NCBI RefSeq assembly: GCF_004331265.1
Contig: NZ_SJOO01000003.1
Coordinates: 62,001 to 126,000 of the forward strand
Direction of reading: 5' to 3'
DNA: 64,000 nucleotides
From: Enterobacter wuhouensis
GTDB lineage: Bacteria; Pseudomonadota; Gammaproteobacteria; Enterobacterales; Enterobacteriaceae
The notes under the pieces are model-generated. The model searched no databases, was not told where the DNA came from, and saw only the letters and a list, made by a program, of their open reading frames with translations. This document shows positions 39,511-47,789 of the stretch, piece after piece (the stretch's first letter is position 1; each line of letters opens with the position of its first letter). The position numbers were made by a program, and so were the translations under genes.

Positions 39511-40547
39511 ACCGGGCTGGACTGCGTGCGCTACGCGTCGGCATTTTCTCGGCGCTGATTCGTCCGAGGGCGCTGGCGTGCCTGGCCCTCTTATTGCTGA
39601 TAGCCTTCCTGCTGGTCACTTTTGGCCTCACCCACGGCTCCCTGCCCATTCCCGCCTCTGCCATCGGGCGCGCGCTGGTTTATCCGCAAACGCTGGATGC
39701 AGAGACGCATTACATCGTCATGGATATTCGCCTGCCGCGCCTGCTGATGGCGGTGCTGTGCGGCGCGATGCTCGGCACGGCGGGTGCGGCGATGCAGTCC
39801 ATCACCCGCAATGGCCTGGCCGATCCTGGCCTTATCGGCGTGAAGGAGGGCTGCAGCGCGGCGGTGCTGCTCCTGATTTTTCAGTTTCCTGCGCTGGGGC
39901 TGTACTGGCGGCCACTTATCGGTATGGCCGGCGGGTTGCTGGCCGCGCTGCTGGTGGTGGCGCTGGCCCGCGATATCTCGCGTCCCCGGTTCATTTTGAT
40001 CGGCATCGGCGTGTCGTGGGCGTTTGCCGCCGCGATGGGGATCTTCATGACCACCGCCGACGTGCGCGACGTGCAGACGGCGATGCTGTGGCTGGCCGGA
40101 AGCCTGCACGCGGCAAACTGGACGCTGGTCGGCACTGCGGCTGCCTGGGCAGCGCCCGCGTTCGCGCTGCTGCTCTTTACCGCGCGCGCCGCCGATGTTG
40201 CGCTGCTGGGCAACCAAACCGCGACGGGCCTTGGGGTGCGTACCTCTCGCCTGGCGTTGCTGCGCGTCTTAGCGCCCGTTGTGCTGACCGCGGCCTGCGT
40301 CTCGTGCGTGGGCAGTATTGGCTTTGTCGGGCTGATCGCGCCGCATATGGCGCGCCTGCTCCTGCGCGGTGGGCAAACCGCGCTGCTGACGGGAAGCGCC
40401 GTGCTGGGTGCGCTGCTGGTGCTGCTGGCGGATAACGCCGGGCGTCTGGCATTTCTTCCGCTGCAGCTGCCGGCGGGAATAGTAATTTCAATGATTGGCG
40501 GACCGTTTTTCCTGCTGCTGCTCTGGCAGCGTCGGGACACATTTTAG
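39507..40547 (+). CDS. Iron-siderophore ABC transporter permease 2 (FecCD family)
   Basis: Second permease, 346 residues, starting at the ATGA overlap with permease 1. It carries the family segment GTAGAAMQSITRNGLADPG with LIGVKEGCSAAVLL and the coupling motif VGSIGFVGLIAPHMARLLL. The N-terminus is longer and more basic than permease 1 (RALRVGIFSALIRPRA). The stop is followed by AGGGGAGTG, the ribosome site for the binding-protein gene 9 bp further on. Confidence 0.93.
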   Translation: MNRAGLRALRVGIFSALIRPRALACLALLLLIAFLLVTFGLTHGSLPIPASAIGRALVYPQTLDAETHYIVMDIRLPRLLMAVLCGAMLGTAGAAMQSITRNGLADPGLIGVKEGCSAAVLLLIFQFPALGLYWRPLIGMAGGLLAALLVVALARDISRPRFILIGIGVSWAFAAAMGIFMTTADVRDVQTAMLWLAGSLHAANWTLVGTAAAWAAPAFALLLFTARAADVALLGNQTATGLGVRTSRLALLRVLAPVVLTAACVSCVGSIGFVGLIAPHMARLLLRGGQTALLTGSAVLGALLVLLADNAGRLAFLPLQLPAGIVISMIGGPFFLLLLWQRRDTF

Positions 40548-40556
40548 GGGAGTGTA

Positions 40557-41507
40557 ATGCGCATACTTTTTTCGATGCTGCTGCTGGTGGGCTTCGCCGT
40601 CGGGGCGGCGGAGCCGACGCAGACGTTTACGGACGATCTGAACCGCAAAGTGGTGGTGCCGGTGCATCCGAAGCGGATCGTTTCTTTGCACGATCTGGAT
40701 ATCACCATTCCGCTGATCGAGCTTGGCGTGCCGCCGATCGCCAGCCATGGCCGCACCCGACCGGACGGCAGCCATTTTCTGCGCTCCAGCGGCATGTTAA
40801 CCGGCGTCGACTTTGATAATTCCGCCATCAAGTTTATCGGCACTGCGGATATCGATATCGAAGCCATCGCCGCCGTGAAGCCGGATCTTATCATCACCGA
40901 GCCGACCCGCAGCACGCCGGTAGAACAGCTGGAAAAAATTGCCCCGACGGTGAGTATCGATCACCTGGACGGCGGCGCGCCGGAGATCTACCGCAAGCTG
41001 GCGCAGCTGACCGGCACGCAGGCGCGGCTAAAGGTTCTGGAACGTCGCTACGAGGAGCAAATCAAGGCCCTGAAAGCAACGATCGACACCAGCAGGCTAA
41101 CCGTCTCGGTGATTCAGGCTAATCAGGGAAAAATTAACGCCATGCACAGCTATCACTCGCTTGGGCGCGTGCTGCGCGACGCCGGGTTCAGGTTCCCGCC
41201 GCTGATTGAAAGCATTCCGGAGGGGGGACGCATTGACGTCAGCGCCGAGCGCCTGCCGGAGCTGGACGCCGATTTTGTCTTTGCCACCTGGCGCGGGGAT
41301 ACCGGGGGTAAACCGCAGGACGAGCAGGCGGCGATGGATGCGGTGATGCCGGGCTGGTGTCAGTTTCTCAACGCCTGCCGAACCGGGCATTACGTGCTCA
41401 TCTCCCGCGAGGAGGCGATCTCAAATTCATTTGCCTCGCTGGGGCTGATGGCCGCGCAGGTGCAGTCGCAGATAGCGGGCCGTCCGCTGCCGGAGGCGTC
41501 ACGTTGA
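40557..41507 (+). CDS. Iron-siderophore ABC transporter periplasmic binding protein
   Basis: Class III (FecB/FepB-like) solute-binding protein, 316 residues. It has a signal peptide (MRILFSMLLLVGFAVGA, cleavage before AEPTQTF) without a lipobox, then family landmarks: HPKRIVSLHDLDITIPLIEL, ADIDIEAIAAVKPDLIITEP and the long central helix DTSRLTV. In Gram-negative bacteria such proteins deliver ferric siderophores from the receptor to the permease. The stop codon overlaps the following regulator start by TTGA, which is unusual for an uptake operon. Confidence 0.92.
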   Translation: MRILFSMLLLVGFAVGAAEPTQTFTDDLNRKVVVPVHPKRIVSLHDLDITIPLIELGVPPIASHGRTRPDGSHFLRSSGMLTGVDFDNSAIKFIGTADIDIEAIAAVKPDLIITEPTRSTPVEQLEKIAPTVSIDHLDGGAPEIYRKLAQLTGTQARLKVLERRYEEQIKALKATIDTSRLTVSVIQANQGKINAMHSYHSLGRVLRDAGFRFPPLIESIPEGGRIDVSAERLPELDADFVFATWRGDTGGKPQDEQAAMDAVMPGWCQFLNACRTGHYVLISREEAISNSFASLGLMAAQVQSQIAGRPLPEASR

Positions 41508-42379
41508 GCCGCAAAGTCGATGTTTACGGCGACCGCTTTCGATCGCGGGCGCACCAGCTGACGCCGCGCCTGCTGCGGGTGGCGCGCTATATCAATGAGA
41601 ACCGGGAAGCGGTGATGGAGCAGACGGCAATGGAGATCGCGACGATGCTCGATACGTCTGATGCCACCGTCGTGCGCGCCATTCAGGCGCTCGGTTTTGC
41701 CGGGCTGCGCGATCTGAAGCAGACGCTGGAGCAGTGGTTTGGCCCGGTGATCACCTCCAGCGAGAAGATGTCCACCACGGTGAATACGCTCACCAGCGAC
41801 GTTAACGCGAGCATCGATTTTGTGCTGGAAGGGCATCAGCACACCTGTAACGTCTTGTCCCAGCCGGACAATCGCTATGCGATGGCGCAGGCCGTATCGC
41901 TGCTGGCGCAGGCGAGGCAGGTCGCTATTTTTGGCATTGGTGCATCCGGCATTCTGGCCGAGTACACCTCTCGCCTGTTTAGCCGTATAGGTCTGCCTGC
42001 GATCCCGCTTAACCGCACCGGCATTGGCCTCGCCGAACAGCTTATCGCCTTACAGCGTGGCGACGTGCTGGTGATGATGGCGCAAAAATCCGCGCACCGG
42101 GAAGGGCAGACCACGCTGCGCGAAGCGAAACGTCTGGGCATTCCCACCATTTTGCTGACCAACGCCACCGACTCGCGATTCAGCAAAGAGGCGAGCGTGG
42201 TGATCCACGTTCCGCGCGGCGGCGAGAAGGGCAAAATACCGCTGCACGGCACGGTGCTGCTGTGTCTGGAGATGATTATTTTGTCCGTCGCTTCCACCGA
42301 GCCGCAGCGCACCATCAGGTCGATGAAGCGCATCAACGAATTTCACCGTGGGTTAAAGCCGGGCAAGAAAAGCGGTTGA
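41504..42379 (+). CDS. MurR/RpiR family transcriptional regulator (HTH-SIS)
   Basis: A 291-residue regulator with an N-terminal HTH_6 domain (about 10-85; MEIATMLDTSDATVVRAIQA) and a C-terminal SIS sugar-phosphate-binding domain (about 125-255; QVAIFGIGASGILAEYTSRL, VLVMMAQKSAHREGQTTLRE). I place the start at TTG 41504, forming a TTGA overlap with the binding-protein stop codon; the reading frame is open upstream to 41357 but that part lies inside the preceding gene. RpiR proteins normally sense phosphorylated sugars, so coupling to a siderophore importer is odd. What it senses and controls is unknown. Confidence 0.85.
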   Translation: MSRKVDVYGDRFRSRAHQLTPRLLRVARYINENREAVMEQTAMEIATMLDTSDATVVRAIQALGFAGLRDLKQTLEQWFGPVITSSEKMSTTVNTLTSDVNASIDFVLEGHQHTCNVLSQPDNRYAMAQAVSLLAQARQVAIFGIGASGILAEYTSRLFSRIGLPAIPLNRTGIGLAEQLIALQRGDVLVMMAQKSAHREGQTTLREAKRLGIPTILLTNATDSRFSKEASVVIHVPRGGEKGKIPLHGTVLLCLEMIILSVASTEPQRTIRSMKRINEFHRGLKPGKKSG

Positions 42380-42383
42380 TTTT

Positions 42384-42419
42384 CCCCTCTCCCCGTGGGA
42401 GAGGGCTGGGGTGAGGGCG
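42384..42419. repeat. Palindromic repeat, CCCTCTCCC family
   Basis: CCCCTCTCCCCGTGGGAGAG.. with trailing GGCTGGGGTGAGGG, between the convergent RpiR and AraC regulator genes. Confidence 0.75.
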
Positions 42420-43259
42420 TCAAACCGCACGATGGTTCTTCCTGTACTGCAGCGGCGTCTCCCCAATCCCTTTTTTGAACGCGCTGATAAACCACGTCAC
42501 GTCGGAAAAACCCGTCTGCGCCGCGATGTCCCGCACGCTCGAATCCGTGTGAAGCAAAGACTCGCAGGCCTTGCGCAGCCGTAACGTATTCAGATAGTCG
42601 TGGATCTTCTCGCCCGTCTCCGCATGGAATTTTCGCGACACGTAGCTGCGCGATTTCCCCAGCTCTTCGGCCAGCGCGTCCAGGCGGAATTTTTCCTGGT
42701 AATGCTCGTCCAGCCAGAACATCACCTGGCTTGCGATCCCCTGGCTGCTGCCCGGCGCGCCGGCGTTATCGTCCGGCAGCATGGCAAACAGGCTTATCAA
42801 CATCCCGGCGATGCTCTCGCTGTTCATAGGAGACTGATAACAGCCCAGCAGGTGATCGATATGCTGGCGGCAATGCGCCAGGTCAGCGACCCACGCCTCG
42901 CCGCCGCGGCGCGAAAGCCGCTCCAGCCGCTGTCGGGTTTGCGGGAAATCGCGCAGGGTTTTCATCACGGCATGATGGTCGAGATGGATGATGGTGCGCC
43001 GGTAAATCGCTTCGGCCTGCTCGTCTACCATCACCTTGTGCAGCGTAAACGGCGGAAAGAAAAAAAGCCGCCCGGGGCGCATGGTGTAATGGCGGTTGTC
43101 GACAATCGCCACGCCAAACCCTTCTTCCACATATAGAATTTCCAGGCACTGGTGCCAGTGGTGGTAACGCACCGTGTTGGCAAACAGGCGGCTAAACGAC
43201 ACGACGGTGTCGTTCAGGGTAATCAGCTCAAGACGGTCGGATATCGGCGTGTCGCGCAT
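42420..43259 (-). CDS. AraC family transcriptional regulator
   Basis: Probable local activator of the divergent DUF2264-MFS-GH88 operon. From the ATG at 43259 it has 279 residues; a TTG start at 43292 adding 11 residues cannot be excluded. N-terminal cupin-like part (HHWHQCLEILYVEEGFGVAI, NRHYTMRPGRLFFFPPFTLH) and a C-terminal AraC DNA-binding domain with two HTHs (LDALAEELGKSRSYVSRKFH; IAAQTGFSDVTWFISAFKKG). Divergence from the catabolic operon across about 166 bp, which holds a CRP-like site, is the usual arrangement for sugar regulators. The inducer is not known. Confidence 0.9.
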   Translation of the reverse strand: MRDTPISDRLELITLNDTVVSFSRLFANTVRYHHWHQCLEILYVEEGFGVAIVDNRHYTMRPGRLFFFPPFTLHKVMVDEQAEAIYRRTIIHLDHHAVMKTLRDFPQTRQRLERLSRRGGEAWVADLAHCRQHIDHLLGCYQSPMNSESIAGMLISLFAMLPDDNAGAPGSSQGIASQVMFWLDEHYQEKFRLDALAEELGKSRSYVSRKFHAETGEKIHDYLNTLRLRKACESLLHTDSSVRDIAAQTGFSDVTWFISAFKKGIGETPLQYRKNHRAV

Positions 43260-43352
43260 AGTGCAATAAAACTCAACTTTTTCCCGTAACAACCACGTTA
43301 TAAACCACCTTTTTAAATTTTCTCAACTGCGGGTTTATTCATCGCTCTTAGC

Positions 43353-43368
43353 TGTGACATGGCTAACA
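43353..43368. promoter_or_regulatory. Putative CRP-cAMP site, araC-type/DUF2264 intergenic region
   Basis: TGTGA-CATGGC-TAACA differs from the CRP core TGTGA-N6-TCACA at one position. It lies 58-73 bp upstream of the DUF2264 start codon. Confidence 0.5.
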
Positions 43369-43425
43369 TTTCTGCCCCTTGTGGATTCACTATGCTTTGC
43401 CGCAGTTGATTACGAGGGCAAACCT

Positions 43426-45243
43426 ATGTGGGCGGTAAATAAAGAAAAATCAAATCCGTTGTCTTCACGCCGGGACGTAGTGGCGTATCTGAACGAGATG
43501 CTGGGCGCGTTGGATAAGCAGTTTCCGCCGGGCGGTTCCCGCTTCTCTCTGGGGGAAACCTGTGCGCATTACGCAACGGACATTGCGCAGATGGAAGGGC
43601 TTTCCCGCGCGCTGTGGGGGCTGTTTCCGCTGATGGCGGGCGGCGGCGACGCCACGCCGTTTAGCGAGAAGTACATAACGGCCATCAGGCTCGGCACCGA
43701 TCCGCAAAGCGCAGGCTACTGGGGCGAAGCCGGCCCTTACGATCAGCGCCTTGTAGAGATGGCGGCCTACGGTCTGGGGCTGTCCCTGCTGGGCGACAAA
43801 CTCCTCGATCGCTTCACCGAGCGCGAAGTGATGAACCTCCACGCCTGGCTCAGCCAGATTACCGACGCGCAAATGCCGGACAGCAACTGGAACTACTTCG
43901 CCATTATGGTCCAGCTCGGCTTCAAACGCGCCAGACTGCCGTATGATCAGGCCGCCATCGATCGCCGCTTTGCGCTGATGGACGCCTACTATCTGGGAGA
44001 CGGCTGGTATTCCGACGGCCCGGGCCGCCCGAAGGATTATTACATCTCGATGGCTTTCCACTTCTACGGGCTGATCTACGCCACCCTGAGCGGGGACGAG
44101 GCGAGGGCGGAGGGGCTGCGCGAGCGCTCGCGCCTGTTCGCAGAAGACTTTATCTACTGGTCCGCCGCAGACGGGGCCTCGGTGCCGTTTGGCCGCAGCC
44201 TGACCTACCGCTTTGCAATGGTGGCCTTCTGGAGCGCGGTGGCCTTTTCCGAACTGGACGTATTCACGCCGGGTATCGTAAAAGGCATTATCCTGCGCCA
44301 TCTGCGCTGGTGGCGGCAGCAGCCGATGACCGATCGCGACGGCATTCTGACCCTCGGCTTTGCCTATCCTAACCTGGCGATGTGCGAGGACTATAACTCC
44401 CCCGGCTCGCCGTACTGGGCGCTAAAAACCTACCTGATACTGGCGCTGCCGGAGGCGCATCCCTTCTGGCAGGCCGACGAACAGCCGTTGCCCGCCCTGG
44501 CTGAGAAGCACGCGATCCCGCACGCCCAGCAGATCCTTATCCATGCGGAAAAGTCGCAGCACGTCACCATGCTCACCGCCGGGCAGCTTGAGCTGAACAA
44601 CTACGTCAACACCGACGCCAAATACACCAAATTTGCCTACTCCAGCCGCTTCGGCTTCACCATTGAGCGCGGGCGTTTTGGCCTGAAGCATGCCGCCTGC
44701 GACTCCATGCTGCTGCTGGCGGACGGAGATGATTACTACCGCGGGCGCCGCGCGTGTGACGCGGTGCGGGTGGATGAAAACTCTATCTACTCGCGCTGGT
44801 CGCCGTGGCACGACGTGCATATCGATACCTGGCAAGTGCCGTTCGGAGAGTGGCATCTGCGTCTGCACCGCATCAACAGCGCGCGCGCTCTGCAAACGGC
44901 AGAGGGTGGTTTCGCGGTGATGAAAACGGAACAGCAGATCCGCGAGCGCGGCTGTTATCTCGCGGCGGAAAACGGCAGCAGCCTGATTGTCGATCTGTCG
45001 CCCGCCATCGCTCGTCAGCCGGACAGCATCGTCACGCCGCCAAACAGCAGCATCATGTTCCCGGAGTGCGCCTCCATTCCGCTGTTAAAAACCGATCTCC
45101 CGCCAGGGGAAAGCTGGCTCTGCTGCGCCGTCGTTGCCAGCGGATCGCCACACGATGCGGTAGCGCCGCAGCTGAACATCACCCAAAACCAGGTTGTTAT
45201 TCGCGAACCCGGAAGCGAACGACAAATATCGTTCACGTTATAA
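43426..45243 (+). CDS. DUF2264 domain protein, candidate polysaccharide-active enzyme
   Basis: A 605-residue protein of an uncharacterised family, without a signal peptide, so probably cytoplasmic. The start at 43426 follows GAGGG; the frame opens earlier at 43354. The N-terminal two thirds look all-helical (HYATDIAQMEGLSRALWGLF; DGWYSDGPGRPKDYYISMAF; MVAFWSAVAFSELDVF) with conserved aromatic and histidine/tyrosine residues, followed by a probable beta-rich part (about 400-600; YSSRFGFTIERGRFGLKHAA). A helical toroid plus beta-sandwich is the layout of several polysaccharide lyases; similarity of function is a hypothesis. It is first in an operon with a symporter and a GH88 hydrolase. Confidence 0.85.
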   Translation: MWAVNKEKSNPLSSRRDVVAYLNEMLGALDKQFPPGGSRFSLGETCAHYATDIAQMEGLSRALWGLFPLMAGGGDATPFSEKYITAIRLGTDPQSAGYWGEAGPYDQRLVEMAAYGLGLSLLGDKLLDRFTEREVMNLHAWLSQITDAQMPDSNWNYFAIMVQLGFKRARLPYDQAAIDRRFALMDAYYLGDGWYSDGPGRPKDYYISMAFHFYGLIYATLSGDEARAEGLRERSRLFAEDFIYWSAADGASVPFGRSLTYRFAMVAFWSAVAFSELDVFTPGIVKGIILRHLRWWRQQPMTDRDGILTLGFAYPNLAMCEDYNSPGSPYWALKTYLILALPEAHPFWQADEQPLPALAEKHAIPHAQQILIHAEKSQHVTMLTAGQLELNNYVNTDAKYTKFAYSSRFGFTIERGRFGLKHAACDSMLLLADGDDYYRGRRACDAVRVDENSIYSRWSPWHDVHIDTWQVPFGEWHLRLHRINSARALQTAEGGFAVMKTEQQIRERGCYLAAENGSSLIVDLSPAIARQPDSIVTPPNSSIMFPECASIPLLKTDLPPGESWLCCAVVASGSPHDAVAPQLNITQNQVVIREPGSERQISFTL

Positions 45244-45276
45244 AAACTCTGACCCCTACACGTCGGCGAGGATGAT

Positions 45277-46542
45277 ATGAAAAATACATCTACAACAAAC
45301 AGAACCGAATATTACAAAATCAGCAGCTTTATTTTTCTCTATTTCTTTACCTGGTCTGCCAGTATTGGCCTATTGGCCATCTGGCTTGGTCAAAAAGCCA
45401 ACCTCAGCGGATCGGTTATTGGGACCGTATTTGCCGTAAACGGTATTTTCTCCGTTATTCTCAAACCGATTTACGGCTACATTCTCGATAAGATCGGCAT
45501 GAGCAAATATCTGCTCTATTTTGTGGTCGCCATGTCGGCCCTGATGGCGCCGTTCTTTATTTACGTCTATCAGCCGCTGTTAATGTCCAACACGATGCTG
45601 GGGATTATTATCGGCGCGCTCTATTTAAGCTTTGCCTGGTACGCGGGCGTGGCGGCGTGTGAATCCTATTCCGACCGCTTCAGCCGCCTGAACGGCATGG
45701 AGTTCGGGCAGATCCGCATGTGGGGATCGCTCGGCTGGGCGGTGGCGTCTTCGTTCTCCGGCCTGCTGTTTAACCTATCTCCGGCCTATAACTTCATCAT
45801 GGGCAGCGTGGCTTCGGTGGTGATGCTGATTGTCCTGCTGAGCCTGAAAGTGAACACTAACTCCGCTCACGCCGGTGACGTGTTGACCAAAGAGAAAATC
45901 GCTCCGTCAGACGTGTATGCCCTGCTGCGAAACCGCAAGTTCTGGGCCTTCTGCCTCTACGTGGCGGGCGTGGCGTGGATGATGTTTATCGCCGAGCAGC
46001 AGTTCTCGCGCTATTTCGTCACCTTCTTCGACGATATCCACGAGGGTAACGCGGTGTTTGGTTATCTGGGCACCGTACAGTCGGGGATGGAGTTCGTCAT
46101 GTATATGGTAATCCCCCTGTTCGTGAACTTTATTGGCGCCAAGCGCGGGCTGTTAATCGTCGGCCTGGTGGTCGGCGCGCGCCTGATTATTTCCGGCATG
46201 TGCGATTCACACCTGTTAATTTCCGTGCTGAAACCGCTGTACGGCCTGGAAATATGCCTGCTGCTGGTGTCGGTCTTTAAATATATCGCCGAGCATTTCG
46301 ATAAGCGCGTTAACGCCACCATGTATTTACTGGGCTATCAGGCCATGCTCTACGTCGGTAACGTGGTGGTTTCTTCACCTGCGGGATATATGTATGACCG
46401 CATCGGCTTTGAGCAGACCTATATCATCATGGGCGCCACGGCGCTGACCTTTACCCTTATTTCTGCCTTTACGTTATCCGCCTGCCAGAGCAAATGGCGC
46501 GGGGCCCGCGCGCTGAACGTAGCAGAAACCTCAACACGATAA
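45277..46542 (+). CDS. Oligosaccharide:H+ symporter, LacY-type MFS
   Basis: A 421-residue, 12-helix permease of the LacY/RafB family (2.A.1.5). Helix-5 region MEFGQIRMWGSLGWAVAS matches the family pattern FGRxRMFGxxGWA around the LacY E126/R144 region, and the first loop has YILDKIGMSKYLLYF. It starts 33 bp after the DUF2264 stop codon with GAGGATGAT as ribosome site. In the operon it would import the short, probably unsaturated glycan that the flanking enzymes act on. Confidence 0.9.
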   Translation: MKNTSTTNRTEYYKISSFIFLYFFTWSASIGLLAIWLGQKANLSGSVIGTVFAVNGIFSVILKPIYGYILDKIGMSKYLLYFVVAMSALMAPFFIYVYQPLLMSNTMLGIIIGALYLSFAWYAGVAACESYSDRFSRLNGMEFGQIRMWGSLGWAVASSFSGLLFNLSPAYNFIMGSVASVVMLIVLLSLKVNTNSAHAGDVLTKEKIAPSDVYALLRNRKFWAFCLYVAGVAWMMFIAEQQFSRYFVTFFDDIHEGNAVFGYLGTVQSGMEFVMYMVIPLFVNFIGAKRGLLIVGLVVGARLIISGMCDSHLLISVLKPLYGLEICLLLVSVFKYIAEHFDKRVNATMYLLGYQAMLYVGNVVVSSPAGYMYDRIGFEQTYIIMGATALTFTLISAFTLSACQSKWRGARALNVAETSTR

Positions 46543-46569
46543 TTACGCCGTCAAAGAAGGAACCGAAAT

Positions 46570-47757
46570 ATGTTAAGTCGTATCAAAGAGGAGCGTCTGC
46601 CCGCTATCCCTGCGCCCGTTGATTCACGCGTTTTTAGCGATGAATTGAGTACGGCACGCCGCCACGTTCTCGACCTGATCAGCCGTCATTTAACGGAATT
46701 CGGCGAGCAGTTTCCAGCGGAAACCTGTAAGGACGGTTTTTATCCGCTGACCGACAACGTGGAGTGGACCACCAGCTTCTGGACCGGCCAGCTGTGGCTG
46801 GCGTGGGAGATGAGCGGCGAGGCGAAATTCCGCGCGATGGCGGAAAAACACGTGCGCTCGTTCGGCCTGCGCATCGCCGGGCGCAGCGACACCAACACCC
46901 ACGATTTGGGCTTCCTGTACACGCTCTCCTGCGTGGCGGCCTGGCGACTCACCGGCAGCCGCGAGGCGCGCGGCTTCTCCCTGCTGGCGGCAGAGGCGCT
47001 GCTGGAGCGCTTCCATGAAAAAGCGAAGATCATTCAGGCGTGGGGCGATCTCGCTGACCCGGAGCAGGCCGGACGGATGATCATCGACTGCAACATGAAC
47101 CTGCCGCTGCTGTACTGGGCGACGGAACAAACGGGCGATCCGCGCTTTGCCGACGCTGCAAAAGCGCACGTCATGCAGGCGGCGACGTACCTGATTCGCG
47201 AAGATGCCTCGACGTTCCACACCTACTATATGGATGTGAACACCGGCGCGCCGCGCTACGGCAATACCCAGCAGGGCTACGCCGACGACTCATGCTGGTC
47301 GCGCGGGCAGGCGTGGGGGATTTACGGCTTCCTGCTGAGCTATATCTATACCGGCGACGAGACGATGATCGCCCTGTCGAAGCGGCTGGCGAACTATTTC
47401 CTCAACCGTCTGCCGGAAGATTACGTCTGCCACTGGGATCTGGCGCTGGTAGGTACGGACGCGCTGCGCGATTCGTCTTCGGCGGCCATCGCGGTATGCG
47501 GCCTGCTGGAGCTGGTGAAGCATCTTCCGGTCACGGATCCGGATCGCGAGCGCTATCTGGAGTGGGCGAAAGGGATCATGTCGTCGCTGACGAAGCACTA
47601 CCTGATGGGCAAAGACGAGAAGGGCAACGGGCTGCTGAAGCACTCGGTGTATCACCTGGCGAGCAATAAAGGGGTGGACGAGTGCGCGAGCTGGGGAGAT
47701 TACTTCTACGTTGAGGCGCTGGTGCGCTTCACCCAGAGCTGGAAGCTGTACTGGTAA
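46570..47757 (+). CDS. Glycoside hydrolase family 88, unsaturated glucuronyl hydrolase
   Basis: A 395-residue cytoplasmic enzyme expected to hydrolyse the 4,5-unsaturated uronic acid left by polysaccharide lyases. Family landmarks: WTTSFWTGQLWLAWEMSG, THDLGFLYTLSCVAAW with D112, and IIDCNMNLPLLYWATEQTGD with D173. The spacing of 61 residues equals that of catalytic Asp88/Asp149 in Bacillus sp. GL1 UGL and differs from GH105 YteR (88/143), favouring GH88. Later SWSRGQAWGIYGFLLS-type and KHSVYHLASNKGVDECASWG segments also fit. The substrate could be a glycosaminoglycan disaccharide or a plant uronide. Confidence 0.88.
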   Translation: MLSRIKEERLPAIPAPVDSRVFSDELSTARRHVLDLISRHLTEFGEQFPAETCKDGFYPLTDNVEWTTSFWTGQLWLAWEMSGEAKFRAMAEKHVRSFGLRIAGRSDTNTHDLGFLYTLSCVAAWRLTGSREARGFSLLAAEALLERFHEKAKIIQAWGDLADPEQAGRMIIDCNMNLPLLYWATEQTGDPRFADAAKAHVMQAATYLIREDASTFHTYYMDVNTGAPRYGNTQQGYADDSCWSRGQAWGIYGFLLSYIYTGDETMIALSKRLANYFLNRLPEDYVCHWDLALVGTDALRDSSSAAIAVCGLLELVKHLPVTDPDRERYLEWAKGIMSSLTKHYLMGKDEKGNGLLKHSVYHLASNKGVDECASWGDYFYVEALVRFTQSWKLYW

Positions 47758-47760
47758 AAC

Positions 47761-47783
47761 AGCCGGGGGGACGTCCCCCGGCT
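47761..47783. terminator. Bidirectional hairpin between GH88 and kbp
   Basis: Perfect 9-bp arms AGCCGGGGG / CCCCCGGCT. On the minus strand it is followed by GTTTTA, so it works best as the kbp terminator. Confidence 0.7.
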
Positions 47784-47789
47784 ATGCGG

